Position numbers and translations under genes: made by a program
Assembly: GCF_030704535.1 (NCBI RefSeq)
Contig: NC_081821.1
Coordinates: 1,255,001 to 1,319,000, forward strand
Length of the DNA: 64,000 nt
From: Vitis vinifera
Taxonomy: Eukaryota > Streptophyta > Magnoliopsida > Vitales > Vitaceae
Direction of reading: 5' to 3'
Shown here: piece after piece, positions 1-11,800 of the stretch
Layout of the letters: the number at the start of each line of letters is the position of its first letter
How positions within the stretch are numbered: position 1 is the first letter of the stretch
Notes under the pieces: model-generated
Databases searched by the model: none
Told to the model about the DNA's origin: nothing
The model's input: the letters and a program-made list of their open reading frames with translations, nothing else

Positions 1-790
1 TGAAAAGTGTTTTTAAATTTTGAAAATTTGTATTTTGATAACTATTTAGAATTTGACATCAAATAGGTCCTTGTTTAAATTGGTTACTAACTTAAATATA
101 CTTTTCATAAATTTTCAATGAAAACAATTTTTTAAGAATGAATATGCTTTTTGTAAAATATTTTAAAAAACAATTAAAATGTAAAGAATATTTTAAAAAA
201 TACATATATATTATAAATAAATGAATAACATCTATGAGGAGAATAAGCCAAAAAAACTCAATATTTGATGTGGTTCAACAATTAATATGATTCTTACGTC
301 TATAAAGTTCAACCTTTATAAGCTGATCAAATAGACAACTCAATTTTTGACATTGTGAGGGAAGTATAATAAAACTGATTCAAGTTTCACAATCTAATTT
401 AAGGGTTCGAAAATATTATCATAATCTTACTATCAAATATTGAAATTTAAGGTATAATATTAATACTTGAGAATAAAAAGAAAACATAATTTAGATTTGA
501 TGGAGTCATTAATTACATATTTAGGGTCATACTTCTTACACCCATGAGTCAAACTGAGGTTTGGTCAAAACGTGATGAGTTTTAAGATTGTGGGTGACAC
601 CAATTGAAATCCTAGAGGATTGTACCCAACTACAAGACACTTTAATATCATGTCATTGTACCTTAGAGTTTAGAGTTAAATCTTAGGAGGCATTGAAAAA
701 AATGGCATGTGTCTTTTTACTTTGGAAAGCCAATAGTTTTTGTGGGTAAAGGCTGTCAAGAATGTGAAGGTGCAGTAAACTTTTCCAAGG
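1..790. other. AT-rich intergenic DNA
   Basis: No coding signal, RNA gene or clear repeat boundary is visible here. The sequence is strongly AT-rich with short open frames only. Confidence 0.6.
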
Positions 791-1086
791 ACATTTTGGG
801 TGGCCCATTTGCCTATATTTGCAATTTCCTTAGGGATGGTAGTGAGAATTAATTGATTAAAAACGACATTTTGAGCCACCCATTTGCCTATATTTGTAAT
901 TTCCAAAGGGATAGTAGTAACAATTAATTGATTAAAAGGACATTTTGAGTGGTCCATTTGCCTATATTTGCAAATTTTTAAAGGATAATAGTAAAAATTA
1001 ATCAATGAAAAGGACATTTTCAGTGGCCCATTTGCCTATATTTGCAATTTCCTAATAGAAAATAATAAGAATTATTTCATTAAAAG
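791..1086. repeat. 74-bp minisatellite, four copies
   Basis: Four head-to-tail copies start near 791, 865, 939 and 1012. Each opens with a GGACATTTTgagtgg-like core followed by ccatttgcctatatttg and a tail close to aattaattgattaaaa. Copies differ by scattered substitutions, so the array is not very recent. The small open frame on the minus strand across this array repeats the same peptide and is only a by-product of the array. Confidence 0.85.
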
Positions 1087-1207
1087 TGATGAAAAGTCTT
1101 TCATTCAATGATAGTTAGATGGCAATTTGTCACCCAAGCAAAATCTATCTTTTATTTTGAGACAATTGCAAACATGGTAATAGCCATGGGCTGTTGTAGC
1201 AGTGTTC

Positions 1208-1562
1208 TAGGCCCTTTTTGATAATTATTTTCAAAAATGGTTTTTGAACATTTTGTGGAACAAAAATTTGTTTGAGAACTTAAAATGTTTTTAATCTATT
1301 TTTAATATTTTTGAATAGGTTCTAAAAATAATTTATATATCAAATACTTTATTTTTAATCATTCTACGCACTTATATAATTATTTTTTAAAATAGTCCTT
1401 AAAAAAAAGAATAAAAATAACATAAAACAAAAAAAAAAATATTTTCTATAAACACCCGATTAAAAAATAGTTTTTGATTATTAAATGCACTTTTTTTTAA
1501 TTTATTTTTATATTTTGGAGAATAGAAAACTGTTCTTGAAAATAGTTATCAAACAAATCCCT
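1208..1562. mobile_element. MITE (family A, copy 1)
   Basis: About 350 bp, AT-rich and non-coding, bounded by inverted ends: the left begins ggccctttttgataatta and the reverse complement of the right begins gggatttgtttgataact. The terminal similarity extends about 30 bp (tttcaaaaatgg against tttcaagaacag). The same termini bound a second element at 3257-3484, which supports a real family. The superfamily is not assignable; the flanking duplication looks no longer than CTA. Confidence 0.65.
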
Positions 1563-1592
1563 AATTTATATATATCATTTTTCTTGTTTGGA

Positions 1593-1631
<39 letters not shown>

Positions 1632-2957
1632 ATTAAATATGTGGAATAGATTTTTGTTTTGTAATTTTTAGAGAGAAATTAAATTTGAAATAAAAGTTGT
1701 AATTTTCAAATATAATTAATTTTACTAACCTCTCAAGGTTTGAGCTAAATACACCTAATCATCGTTAATATGAAATTTTATTAAATATTTTCGCTTTTCT
1801 TCTCATCATTTGTTATTTTCAAAGAAGTAATGCTTATCATATTGAGTTATTTTAAAATGTAAATTCTTTTATCCTATGATTACCATTTGAAAAATAAGAA
1901 GAAAAATGTTAAGAAAAGAAAATAGAAAAAAAAAACCAAAGAAAAATGAAAAATAAATTAAAAATTAAAAAAAATATGTTAAGATAACATAGATAGTAAA
2001 GTACAAATTGAAGGGTGTAGATAAATACAATGGCAGAATTGGTACCTGCCCATATCAATTATCAAGATGAAGGTCCGAGTAATGAAGAAGAGGCAGGCAG
2101 TTGGAGAGTGAGTTACAAAAACAGTAACGAGCAATGGCATTAATCATTAAGTTTCATTGAATACAAAAAGTACTCCTACATTCATGAATTTTCACAGATG
2201 GGGAATCCCATGATTTAAATTCTTAACAACCAAACCGGACGCCACCCTGTCCTCCATTTAAGGCCCGACCTATATCTCTTATTTATTTATTTATTATTTA
2301 TTTTATGGAATAATGGAAGTGAGGAAATATGCTTATTATTATTATTATTATTATTATTATTTAGCATGAATGAAGGAAACTTTTGAAATTGCCTTTGATT
2401 GAATGCAACTGAGTCAATTGGGGCATCATTGATTTGCAACCCCTCAAGGCCTCAAAAATCCAAAAGAAAAATGGGGCATTGGAAAACCTTATCCAGAGAT
2501 ATTATTTTGGAGGGTTTTGATCAGAATCCAATAAATGCATGGAGATAAGACTCTACCCTTTGTTTTTCTCTTGCTTCTCCTTTGCTTTTGTTTGCCCATG
2601 AATGTTTGGACTTTAGTCATTGAATTTAATTGGGGGTGGGGGGGTACCAACACTTATATAATGCATTGTCCCCCCTCGTTAAAGAGCCTTAGGGGGATGC
2701 CCCCTCCACTGGGAATCACTCCATTCTGTTCAAATTTGCATTTTCCTTGAGAGAAAATGTGATGAAGAATAATAGCTTTAAAATTACTAAAATATATTTA
2801 TATGTTTCTTTCAAATTATTTTTTTTCTATTTTATATAAATATTAAACAATTTAAAAATGTATGTGTTTTTAGTTCATTTTATTTTTTATGTTTTCTATA
2901 GTAAATCAAATATGATAAAATCCTTATCCTTTGTTTTTTTTTATCCTTTTCTTTGTT
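1563..2957. other. Intergenic, microsatellites
   Basis: AT-rich DNA without a supported gene. It includes a (TA)n run at 1597-1629 and an (ATT)n run at about 2335-2362. A 71-codon open frame at 2535-2750 has a hydrophobic start but no recognisable homology or splice context, so I do not call it a gene. Confidence 0.5.
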
Positions 2958-3175
2958 TCCGGCCCAACCTAATTGTCTCTGCGCAAGAGACAATCCCATG
3001 AGCCCCACATCCCTGATGAGAGCTACTGATCCAACCCACAGCACATTTGGGCCGACATTGGGTGGCCATGGCCAGCCTCGTCCAGAAGGCCAAGGTTCAC
3101 ATGAGTCTGGCCTAAAACACACGCCAGGCCCATGTCGTCAGTCCACCGCTATCTCGTGGGCCCAAAAGAAGTGCG
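2958..3175. promoter_or_regulatory. GC-rich island with GGCCCA (site II-like) motifs
   Basis: A roughly 220-bp GC-rich patch within AT-rich DNA. It carries repeated GGCCCA/TGGGCC-type hexamers near 2961, 3048, 3126 and 3160, plus ggccatggcc and related palindromes. GGCCCA is the plant site II element bound by TCP factors in housekeeping promoters (established knowledge). No gene is recognisable immediately on either side, so this is either an orphan promoter or a relic; the function is inference. Confidence 0.35.
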
Positions 3176-3256
3176 TCCATGTATGACACTGCTATTGCAG
3201 ACTATCGGAAAGTCTTCAGTTTCTCACTAGTAGAATCAACAATTGATGAAGAAAAT

Positions 3257-3484
3257 TCGGGCTCCTTTGGCAATTATTTTCGAAAACAAGACTCAAAAAA
3301 TTGGATAACAGTTCTCAATTGTTTTTGCTTTCGGCAAAAAAACAAAAAAAAAGACCTTCTAGTTACAAAATGAAATATGAAAAACAATCTTCTTTCCTTA
3401 AAAATCTTCAAAAAACTATTTTCTATTAGAAGTCTACTAAAAATGTTTTCCATTTTCAAGAACAGCTACCAAACAAGCCCTTGA
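3257..3484. mobile_element. MITE (family A, copy 2)
   Basis: About 228 bp with inverted ends: the left begins gggctcctttggcaattatt and the reverse complement of the right begins gggcttgtttggtagctg. The inner parts of the ends (ttttcgaaaacaag and ttcttgaaaatgg) match the termini of the element at 1208-1562. The interior is non-coding. It lies just downstream of the NF-YC 3' end. Confidence 0.65.
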
Positions 3485-3980
3485 TGAACAAGCCAAATGT
3501 CCAGTCACCATAGACAATCCACCTACAACTACTTGAGATGACAAGCACCATTGAGAAAAGCTTAAAGAGGAATGGCAACTAAGAGAATAAAAATGAAGAT
3601 CTAGACACCTAATCTACATGTGGGCATATCATATCTAAGAGAGAGGATACATGAACTTAAAAAGAGTAGAGAAATATGTGACAAGTAATATGAGAATATA
3701 TTCAGATAACTAGAATCATTCAGTTAAAATGAAAAACATGGACCTTACATTTAGAACTGCACATAGGATTAGTTGAGTCATATCACTGCACTGGTCCAAA
3801 TCACGGTTTTTAACAAGTTTCTAATTGAAGCCATTACATTAAAAACCAACCAGTTTTCACAAATAATAACAGAGCAAGTGCTCCTATGATTCATAGCCAA
3901 GGAAAATCCAAGTTCTGTCCACGAGCTCGATAGTTTCCATCATGCTGGGAAGCACCACAACATCCACAATGGGCGTTTGC

Positions 3981-6900
3981 TTAACTGCAGAAAACATTAA
4001 GCAAACTTGTGTTAAGGCTCTCTTAGAGTTTAGACTCCTACCAACTACCTAAGCCAGTTACTGTAATTGTTTTTTTTTTTTGTTTGTTTGATAACCGAGG
4101 AACCTTCCATGACCAAGCCCTTAGGACTCTCCATGGGGATCCAAACCTCGGGGTGCTGACCGCCCCACAACAACCAGCACCGGGTAAATTTAGGGTATCA
4201 TCTGTGGCAAGATTCGAACCCAGGACCATGTGTCACTTAATGAGACCACACTTCCCAGTGTTCGTCCTGACCAACTGGGCTACCCTGACGGGTCAATTAT
4301 TGTAAATGTTGTAAATGAATGCAATTCATTATATCTAGAAACAGAGTCCCTGAATTTTCATCACTCAAAATTCATTTTATAGAGAAAATATCAAATCAAA
4401 TACAAGGGTAAAGTTGAAGTTGTTTTTCAACCTTACAATGTCAATATTCTTACAGGTGCTTGCAATTCTGGTACAACAGAGAGATGAAAACAACATCACC
4501 TGCAAATATTAAATTTTTAAAAAATTTAAGGAGGACCCTCACATAAGATATGAATTAAAATACAAGGATTCTAATTGTGTAACTCTAGCTGCAAATTTGG
4601 TATCTATGTTGTCACAGCCCAAATGGTCAATTAATAGTTTAATAGGGTGTTCCAAGGCCACCAAACTCAACAAAGGCTTAATTCCAATAATTTGAAGTTG
4701 CTTACCAACTTGAATTGTGGGGCAGGGTCCATGCCTACTAATTACCTGAGCCTACTAATGGAGGCCTTCTTAAAGATCACAGCTGTGCTGGATTCAATGG
4801 TGAAACGTTTCAAAGGAGGCTGGGAGCATTTTAGCTAACTTGTCTATGTATTTTGAGTCCATTTTTAGATTCCAGGTAAGCGACTGGAAAAGCTCAAGAG
4901 AGACTTGTGAGGGAAATCTGAAGAAGAATATATGCACCATCTAGTTAGTGGAATTCAATTAAACCCACACAGGTCAAAGAGTGGGAACTTAGGCAGTTTG
5001 AGGGGTTCAACAGGACTTTTCTAGGAAAATGGTTGGGTGGGTTTCTCCTTTTTGATAGGTGAACTAAAATTTCTTAAAAAGAACCTAATAAAGAGGAGAC
5101 TGTTCTCAAGTACACAGAGGGTATATAAAGGGTACTGAAAGGCACAAATAAAACTAAAGCACCAACAAATTACTAACAAGGTCCCAAACATTGACTAAAG
5201 AGTAACAAGGTTAAAATATTGACTCCCCACAACTTTTAAACCAAAGAAAAAGAGAATACAGAAAAGACTTCCAAAAATTGATCAGAGAACTTTAACTCGC
5301 CAAAAGTTCTTGAATCACATCTTACCATACAGGATTATTGTCCAACCTTTGTTCAGTTCTTCCTCGTCAAATTCTCATACCAACCAAATAAAACTTCATT
5401 CACTTGTTCAGAAAGAACCCATGAGAGGTAAAATATGAAGAACAAAACTCACCATAACTGTTATGGTGAGTTTTACCATAGTGTATCAGGACATGGCTGG
5501 CTCATTCACTATTGTTCTTGCACAATAACACTGGTTGCCTAACTTCCACCCCCTTTTCATCACCTGGCCTCAGGTCAAATCCTTCCTCACCAAACAAATA
5601 GACTATTATGGGGGGTGGGGGCAAGAACCCCACACTTATGATCATCATGTCCTCAATTGATGCCACCTCTAACTTCTAACTAATGAAATACACCTCCATT
5701 GATGCCACCTCAAGAAATACACTATCATGCCAAGAACCCCACAATGGTTGCCTAACTAATGACTTCTAACTGATGATTGATAGAAAGTGGGCACGGATGT
5801 ACTGTTATCATAGGCATGACAATGAAACACCGACTGAAGGAGACAGTTGATTGCAACCACCAACCTGCATCCTTTCATCTAAATGTTCAAATTCAATTTG
5901 TTGAAAAGCCTGAGGTTACAAGAATCCCAAAAACCAATCAAAAGATATGCATGGTTAAGGATAAAAAGAATAATTATACTACATACAATAGCAATACAAG
6001 CAATATAGAGGCGTGTTCGATTGGGTTTGGTTAGGGTTAGGCTGCTTAAGGATACTCAACCTTAGATATCTGAGTCATCAAATTGGGATTTCTAACCCAA
6101 GTCCAACACTGTGCCTCCAAACATTGGCAGTTCCTCACTCGCTAGTCAGGTTGCTTCAACCCTCAAACCTATCAAAGTCTAAATTTGTCAAAAAAGTCCT
6201 AAAGCCTCAACTCCACTAAAGACAACAAAAATCTAAAAGATAGAACCCCATTCCTACAACCATCAACCTGTCCTAATGTATTTGTGCCTGCACCGGACAT
6301 ATGGCATACCCATCAGGATTTGTGCATTTCCTTCAGATCAAATGAAAACTTTCCAATCTCTACCTTCTTGCATCCACAAATTCATGGTGAGAATTTGCAA
6401 AATGTAAGTGAAAAAAGTCCTAATTGTAAACTAGTTTGAAAGGAGGACTGAACTTAAAAGTCTAAGTTCCACTCTAGGTTGATCCACAACAAGAAGGCAT
6501 GCATATGCATAAAGATCTCGAACCCTATCTATTAGAATAAGGGACCAACCAATTACTGATACAGCACCTTGCTCTTCATATACTTCAAATACAACAAAGC
6601 ATAAAGGGATCTTCCAAAAAAAGTGCTTATGAGGACGTTAAATTAATCAAGTACTTGAATACATTGACAAGAAACATCGAGGCAATGCGTCTTCAACACC
6701 TAGCACCACTCTGACCAGCATTCACCAAACTGCTCCCAATATGCAATTCCTGTAAGTTTTCTGAATCATACTTGTGACATTTATGAGGACCCATCAATCT
6801 CCATTCCACATTATCCCATGTCTACCAATTAGTTGATGAACTTACTAGCAACAAGCATACAATCCAAAATCAAGACAAGAACATGTCTGTACAATTTGTT

Positions 6901-7884
6901 ATGAACAGAACAGTGCTAGGATTGCAGTCATGAACTTTGAATTTGGCTAGAAATTCCGAATTTAAGAATCAATCGGTCTTAACACCAAAAAAGGCCCTCA
7001 TAAGTGAACACTGATAATATAAAATTCTAACAAACATGTTGAAAAAAAGAAGGTATAATTTCAGAAGCCCCCAACAATCAAGAATCATTCACAACAATGC
7101 ACAAATCCAAAACCCAGCGAAAAAAAAAAATCACCCAATTATCACAAACCCTCAAAAACCCAGATCTGCAAAACCAAGAAAACCCTCCAAAACGATAAAC
7201 CAAACACCCCCATTTCAAAAAAATCTCAAAACCAACCCACTATTATACATACCCTTGGCCATCAAGATTCCCCTGTCCACTGCTCCCTCCGCTCCCGTAC
7301 GACCCATCCTCTGCCGTCTGCCACACCGACTGCCACGCCTGCGACGGCGGCTGCACGTACACCCCCGGATCCACCCCCGGAACCGCCGGCCTTCCCATCA
7401 TTACCCCCGGCGCGGGCTGCCCCATCGGCGGATAATAGTACGGCACCCCACTGGCCGTCGATCCTACCATCCCCAACCCCCCCTCGTCCTTGATCTCATC
7501 CCTCGGCACAATATCCACCAAAAAATCAAATATATCCGTCCTAGTAATCGCCGCGGCGATATCATTCTTCTGCAGCGTCCTCCTCTTGTTCTCCTCCGCG
7601 TGCAACCACGACCTTATCGTCAGCTCCAGAATGAAGAGCTCGCAGGCCTTGGCGAAGAGGATTGGGGCCTCCGCCGAGATCATCCGCACATCCTCATCCG
7701 CCTTCATAATCTTCTTGATGCGGGCCAGAGGCAGTTGGTGGTTCTTGAAGTCGTTCACCTGCTCGATCTCTTGGCGTTGGTAGGACCAAAACATCTGAAG
7801 CTGCTGCTGTTGCTGCTGCAGAAGATGGTGAAAGGGTTGCTGTGGTGGGTATGGGGAGGATTGGGCCTGCTGGTTGTTCTCCAT
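3981..7884 (-). CDS. NF-YC: NF-YC (CCAAT-binding factor subunit C), NF-YC1/4 type
   Basis: Histone-fold subunit of the trimeric NF-Y complex; it dimerises with NF-YB, recruits NF-YA or CONSTANS-like proteins and binds CCAAT boxes in the nucleus. Coding exon 1 is 7253-7884, starting at ATG 7884 ([10 protein letters not shown]). A Gln-rich N-terminus (residues 15-30) precedes the NF-YC histone fold (about 46-126), with [20 protein letters not shown] and [19 protein letters not shown] intact. A Gly/Pro/Tyr-rich tail ends GNLDGQG. After GGC CAA GG a strong donor (GTATGT) opens a 3,268-bp intron. The acceptor ctgcag at 3985 leads into T TAA, giving Gly-stop and a 211-residue protein, the usual C-terminus of this subgroup. 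If unspliced, the frame would instead end with YV at 7243. The 5' UTR carries a GA/CT repeat. Confidence 0.92.
4070..4296 (-). mobile_element. tRNA-derived SINE
   Basis: Read on the minus strand it starts gacccgtcagggtagcccag. It carries an A-box-like tagcccagttgg and a B-box-like ggttcgaatcttgcc spaced as in tRNA-type Pol III promoters, and ends in an A-rich tail (the T run at 4070-4080 on the plus strand). Imperfect flanking duplications TTACTGTAATTG (4058-4069) and TTATTGTAAATG (4297-4308) match at 10 of 12 positions. It lies in the long NF-YC intron in the same orientation as the gene. Confidence 0.85.
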
Positions 7885-7955
7885 TTCTTTGTAATTTGAT
7901 TCGAGGGAGGAGGGTGTCTCTGCTTGTTTTGGGATTTTTTTTTTGTTTTTGGGTC

Positions 7956-7976
7956 TGAGAGAGAGAGAGAGAGAGG
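7956..7976. repeat. GA/CT dinucleotide repeat in NF-YC 5' UTR
   Basis: About ten GA units lie 70-90 bp upstream of the NF-YC start codon (CT on the transcribed sense strand). Such repeats in 5' leaders of plant genes are binding sites for BPC/GAGA-type factors (established); a role here is inference. Confidence 0.7.
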
Positions 7977-8137
7977 ATAAGGCACACACCCTTGTATAGA
8001 TTCTTTGGTTATGAACTTATGATTAGTACAAGCTCTCCCTTTTTTTTTTCACTTTCACTATTGGGTGTGATGGATAATTTTTTCTTTTTTGAATGTGGAA
8101 CAAAAAAATCTAAGTTCCGCAAAGAAATTAATGTTCT

Positions 8138-8830
8138 GTGAGGATATTGTAGAGTTAACAAAATTTTAAAAAGGGTTTACATATTTTTATTTATTTATTT
8201 TTAATTTTTTTAATTTTATTTTGAATGAATATTATATATTTATATTGGATTGATTTTTATTGATTTTATGTATTTTTAGAAGTGTGTTATTTAAAAGGAC
8301 TTTCTTTTGTTAAGTTTAGAGATGAGGATACTGTGAATTTGACAAAAGAAGAAAAGGGTCTAAGCCCCTTTTGTTTACTTTATTTTTATGTATGAGCATT
8401 TTACGCTGATGGGGATATTTTTGTTGTGACGGATTCTTGTTGACTTTTTGTGGTTTTAAACGTGGGTTATTTGGATGGATTTTTTAATTTTTAAATTAAG
8501 CTTTAGAGGTGGGAATGTTGTGAAATTACCAATAAATGAAAAGGGTTTATGTTATTTTACTTATTTTATTATTTTGTTTGGTTTTTTTTCTTAGTGTATT
8601 TTTTTTCGGTTTTTTTAATTGATTTTATGTACTTATGTAACGTGGGTATTTTATTTAGATATTTTTTGTGATCAATTTTATTTATTTTTAAATATGGGTA
8701 AAAAAAAGGATTATTATTATTATTATTTTAGGTTTAGATGTGGGCATCGTGCAAAGGTACCAAAAAGGGTTTATATTCTTTCACTTAGTGAATTCTTTTT
8801 CACTTTTTCTTTTTTGGTTTGAGTTGTTTT
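8138..8830. repeat. Four diverged tandem copies, period about 180-225 bp
   Basis: Cores start near 8143, 8320, 8506 and 8736. Each has a ga(g/t)gtggg(a)at-type opening, a gtgaa..tt(a)acca segment and aaaagggttta, followed by a T-rich stretch. Interposed segments near 8256, 8437 and 8618 share ttgattttatgta/acgtgggttatt wording. Divergence is high, so the array is old. It occupies the region just upstream of the NF-YC promoter. Confidence 0.6.
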
Positions 8831-8851
8831 CTTATTTGCTTTCATAGAAAC

Positions 8852-11800
8852 TTAAGTTGAATTACTTGAGTATTTTTTTTCCCTTTGCCCATTGAAGGAA
8901 AGGAGGTTGTGCTAATTGCTATTTGAAGTACGTCATTTTACTCCACCATATGAGCGTTGCATACACTTATGTTCTTATGATAGTGATGACAATTTGTGAC
9001 TAGAAAATATAGCATTTTGCTGAGCATTCTGTTGTACAGGATTTAATACTAATTGTTCCCGCTTAATTCTTCTATATGTCCTACCACAAATTTATATCGT
9101 ATTTCGAATAACTTTACTGACTGAATACCTTTTGCATTTAGGGACTCTAAAGGCGCAAAATAAGTATTTTATTTTTTTTTACATTCTTCTATATGTCCTA
9201 CCATAAATTTATATAGTATTTCTAATAACTTTACTGACTGAATGCTCTTTGCATTTAGGGACTCTATAAATTTCTACCCATTTTCCATGTTTCTTAGGAC
9301 AACCTTTATGTGCTAATTGCTATTTGAACTACGTCATTTTACTCCACCATATGAGCGTTGCATACGCTTATGTTCTTATGACAGTGGTGACAATTTGTGA
9401 CTAGAAAATATAGTATTTTGATGAGCATTATGTTGTATAGGGTTTAATACTAATTGTTCCCGCTTCATTCTTCTATATGTCCTACCATAAATTTATATCA
9501 TATTTTCAATAACTTTACTGACTGAATGCTCTTTGCATTTAGGGACTCTATAAAGGAGCAAAATGAGTATTTTTTTTTTACATTCTTCTATATGTCCTAC
9601 CATAAATTTATATCGTATTTCCAATAACTTTATTGACTAAATGCTCTTTACATTTAGGGACTCTATAAATTTCTACCTCTTTTTCCATGTTTCTTAGGAC
9701 AGCCTTTATGTGCTAATTGCTATTTGAAGTACGTCATTTTACTCCACCATATGAGCGTTGCATACACTTATGTTCTTATGACAGTGATGGCAATTTGTGA
9801 CTAGAAAATATAGCATTTTGCTGAGCATTCTGTTTTACAGGGTTTAATACTAATTGTTCCTGCTTCATTCTTCTATATGTCCTACCATAAATTTATATCG
9901 TATTTCCAATAACTTTATTGATTGAATGCTCTTTGCATTTAGGGACTCTATAAATTTCTACCCCTTTTTCCATATTTCTTGGGATATCCTTTATGTACTA
10001 ATTGCTATTTGAAATACGTCATTTTACTCCACCATATGAGCGTTGCAGATGTTTATGTTCTTATGACAGTGGTGACAATTTGTGACTAGAAAATATAGCA
10101 TTTTACTGAGTATTCTGTTGTACAGGGTTTAATACTAATTGTTCCCGCTTCATTCTTCTATATGTCCTACCATAAATTTATATCATATTTCCAATAACTT
10201 TACTGACTGAATGCTCTTTGCATTTAGGAACTCTATAAAGGCGCAAAATGAGTATTTTTTTTTTTTACATTCTTCTATATGTCCTACCATAAATTTATAT
10301 CGTATTTCCAATAACTTTATTGACTAAATGCTCTTTGCATTTGGGGACTCTATAAATTTCTACCTCTTTTTCCATGTTTCTTAGGACAACCTTTATGTGC
10401 TAATTGCTATTTGAAGTACGTCATTTTACTCCACCATATGAGCGTTGCATACACTTATGTTCTTATGACAGTGATGGCAATTTGTGACTAGAAAATATAG
10501 CATTTTGCTTAGCATTCTATTGTACAGGGTTTAATACTAATTGTTCCCGCTTAATTCTTCTATATGTCCTACCATAAATTTATATCGTATTTCCAATAAC
10601 TTTACTGACTGAATACTTTTTGCATTTAGGGACTCTAAAGGCGCAAAATAAGCATTTTTTTTTTTTTACATTCTTCTATATGTCCTACCATAAATTTATA
10701 TAGTATTTCTAATAACTTTACTGACTGAATGCTCTTTGCATTTAGGGACTCTATAAATTTCTACCCATTTTTCCATGTTTCTTAGGACAACCTTTATGTG
10801 CTAATTGCTATTTGAACTACATCATTTTACTCCACCATATGAGCATTGCACACGCTTATGTTCTTATAACAGTGGTGACAATTTGTGACTAGAAAATATA
10901 GCATTTTGATGAGCATTATGTTGTATAGGGTTTAATACTAATTGTTCCCGCTTCATTCTTCTATATGTCCTACCATAAATTTATATCATATTTCCAATAA
11001 CTTTACTGACTAAATGCTCTTTGCATTTAGGGACTCTATAAAGGCGCAAAATGAGTATTTTTTTTTTACATTCTTCTATATGTCCTACCATAAATTTATA
11101 TCGTATTTCCAATAACTTTATTGACTAAATGCTCTTTGCATTTAGGGACTCTATAAATTTCTACCTCTTTTTCCATGTTTCTTAGGACAGCCTTTATGTG
11201 CTAATTGCTATTTGAAGTACGTCATTTTACTCCACCATATGAGCGTTGCATACACTTATGTTCTTATGACAGTGATGGCAATTTGTGACTAGAAAATATA
11301 GCATTTTGTTGAGCATTCTGTTTTACAGGGTTTAATACTAATTGTTCCTGCTTCATTCTTCTATATGTCCTACCATAAATTTATATCGTATTTCCAATAA
11401 CTTTATTGATTGAATGCTCTTTGCATTTAGGGACTCTATAAATTTCTACCCCTTTTTCCATATTTATTGGGATAACCTTTATGTACTAATTGCTATTTGA
11501 AATACGTCATTTTACTCCACCATATGAGCGTTGCAGATGTTTATGTTCTTATGACAGTGGTGACAATTTGTGACTAGAAAATATAGCATTTTACTGAGTA
11601 TTCTGTTATACAGGGTTTAATACTAATTGTTCCCGCTTCATTCTTCTATATGTCCTACCATAAATTTATATCGTATTTCCAATAACTTTACTGATTGAAT
11701 GCTCTTTTCATTTAGGGACTCTATAAATTTCTACCCTTTTTTTCATGTTTCTTAGGACAACCTTTATGTGCTAATTGCTATTTGAAGTATGTCATTTTAT

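Noticed and set aside
676-1017. 113-codon minus-strand frame
   Set aside because: Repeating peptide simply reflects the 74-bp minisatellite.
7036-7899. 287-codon plus-strand open frame
   Set aside because: Antisense shadow of the NF-YC exon and its downstream intron; Arg/Pro/Leu-rich with no family features.
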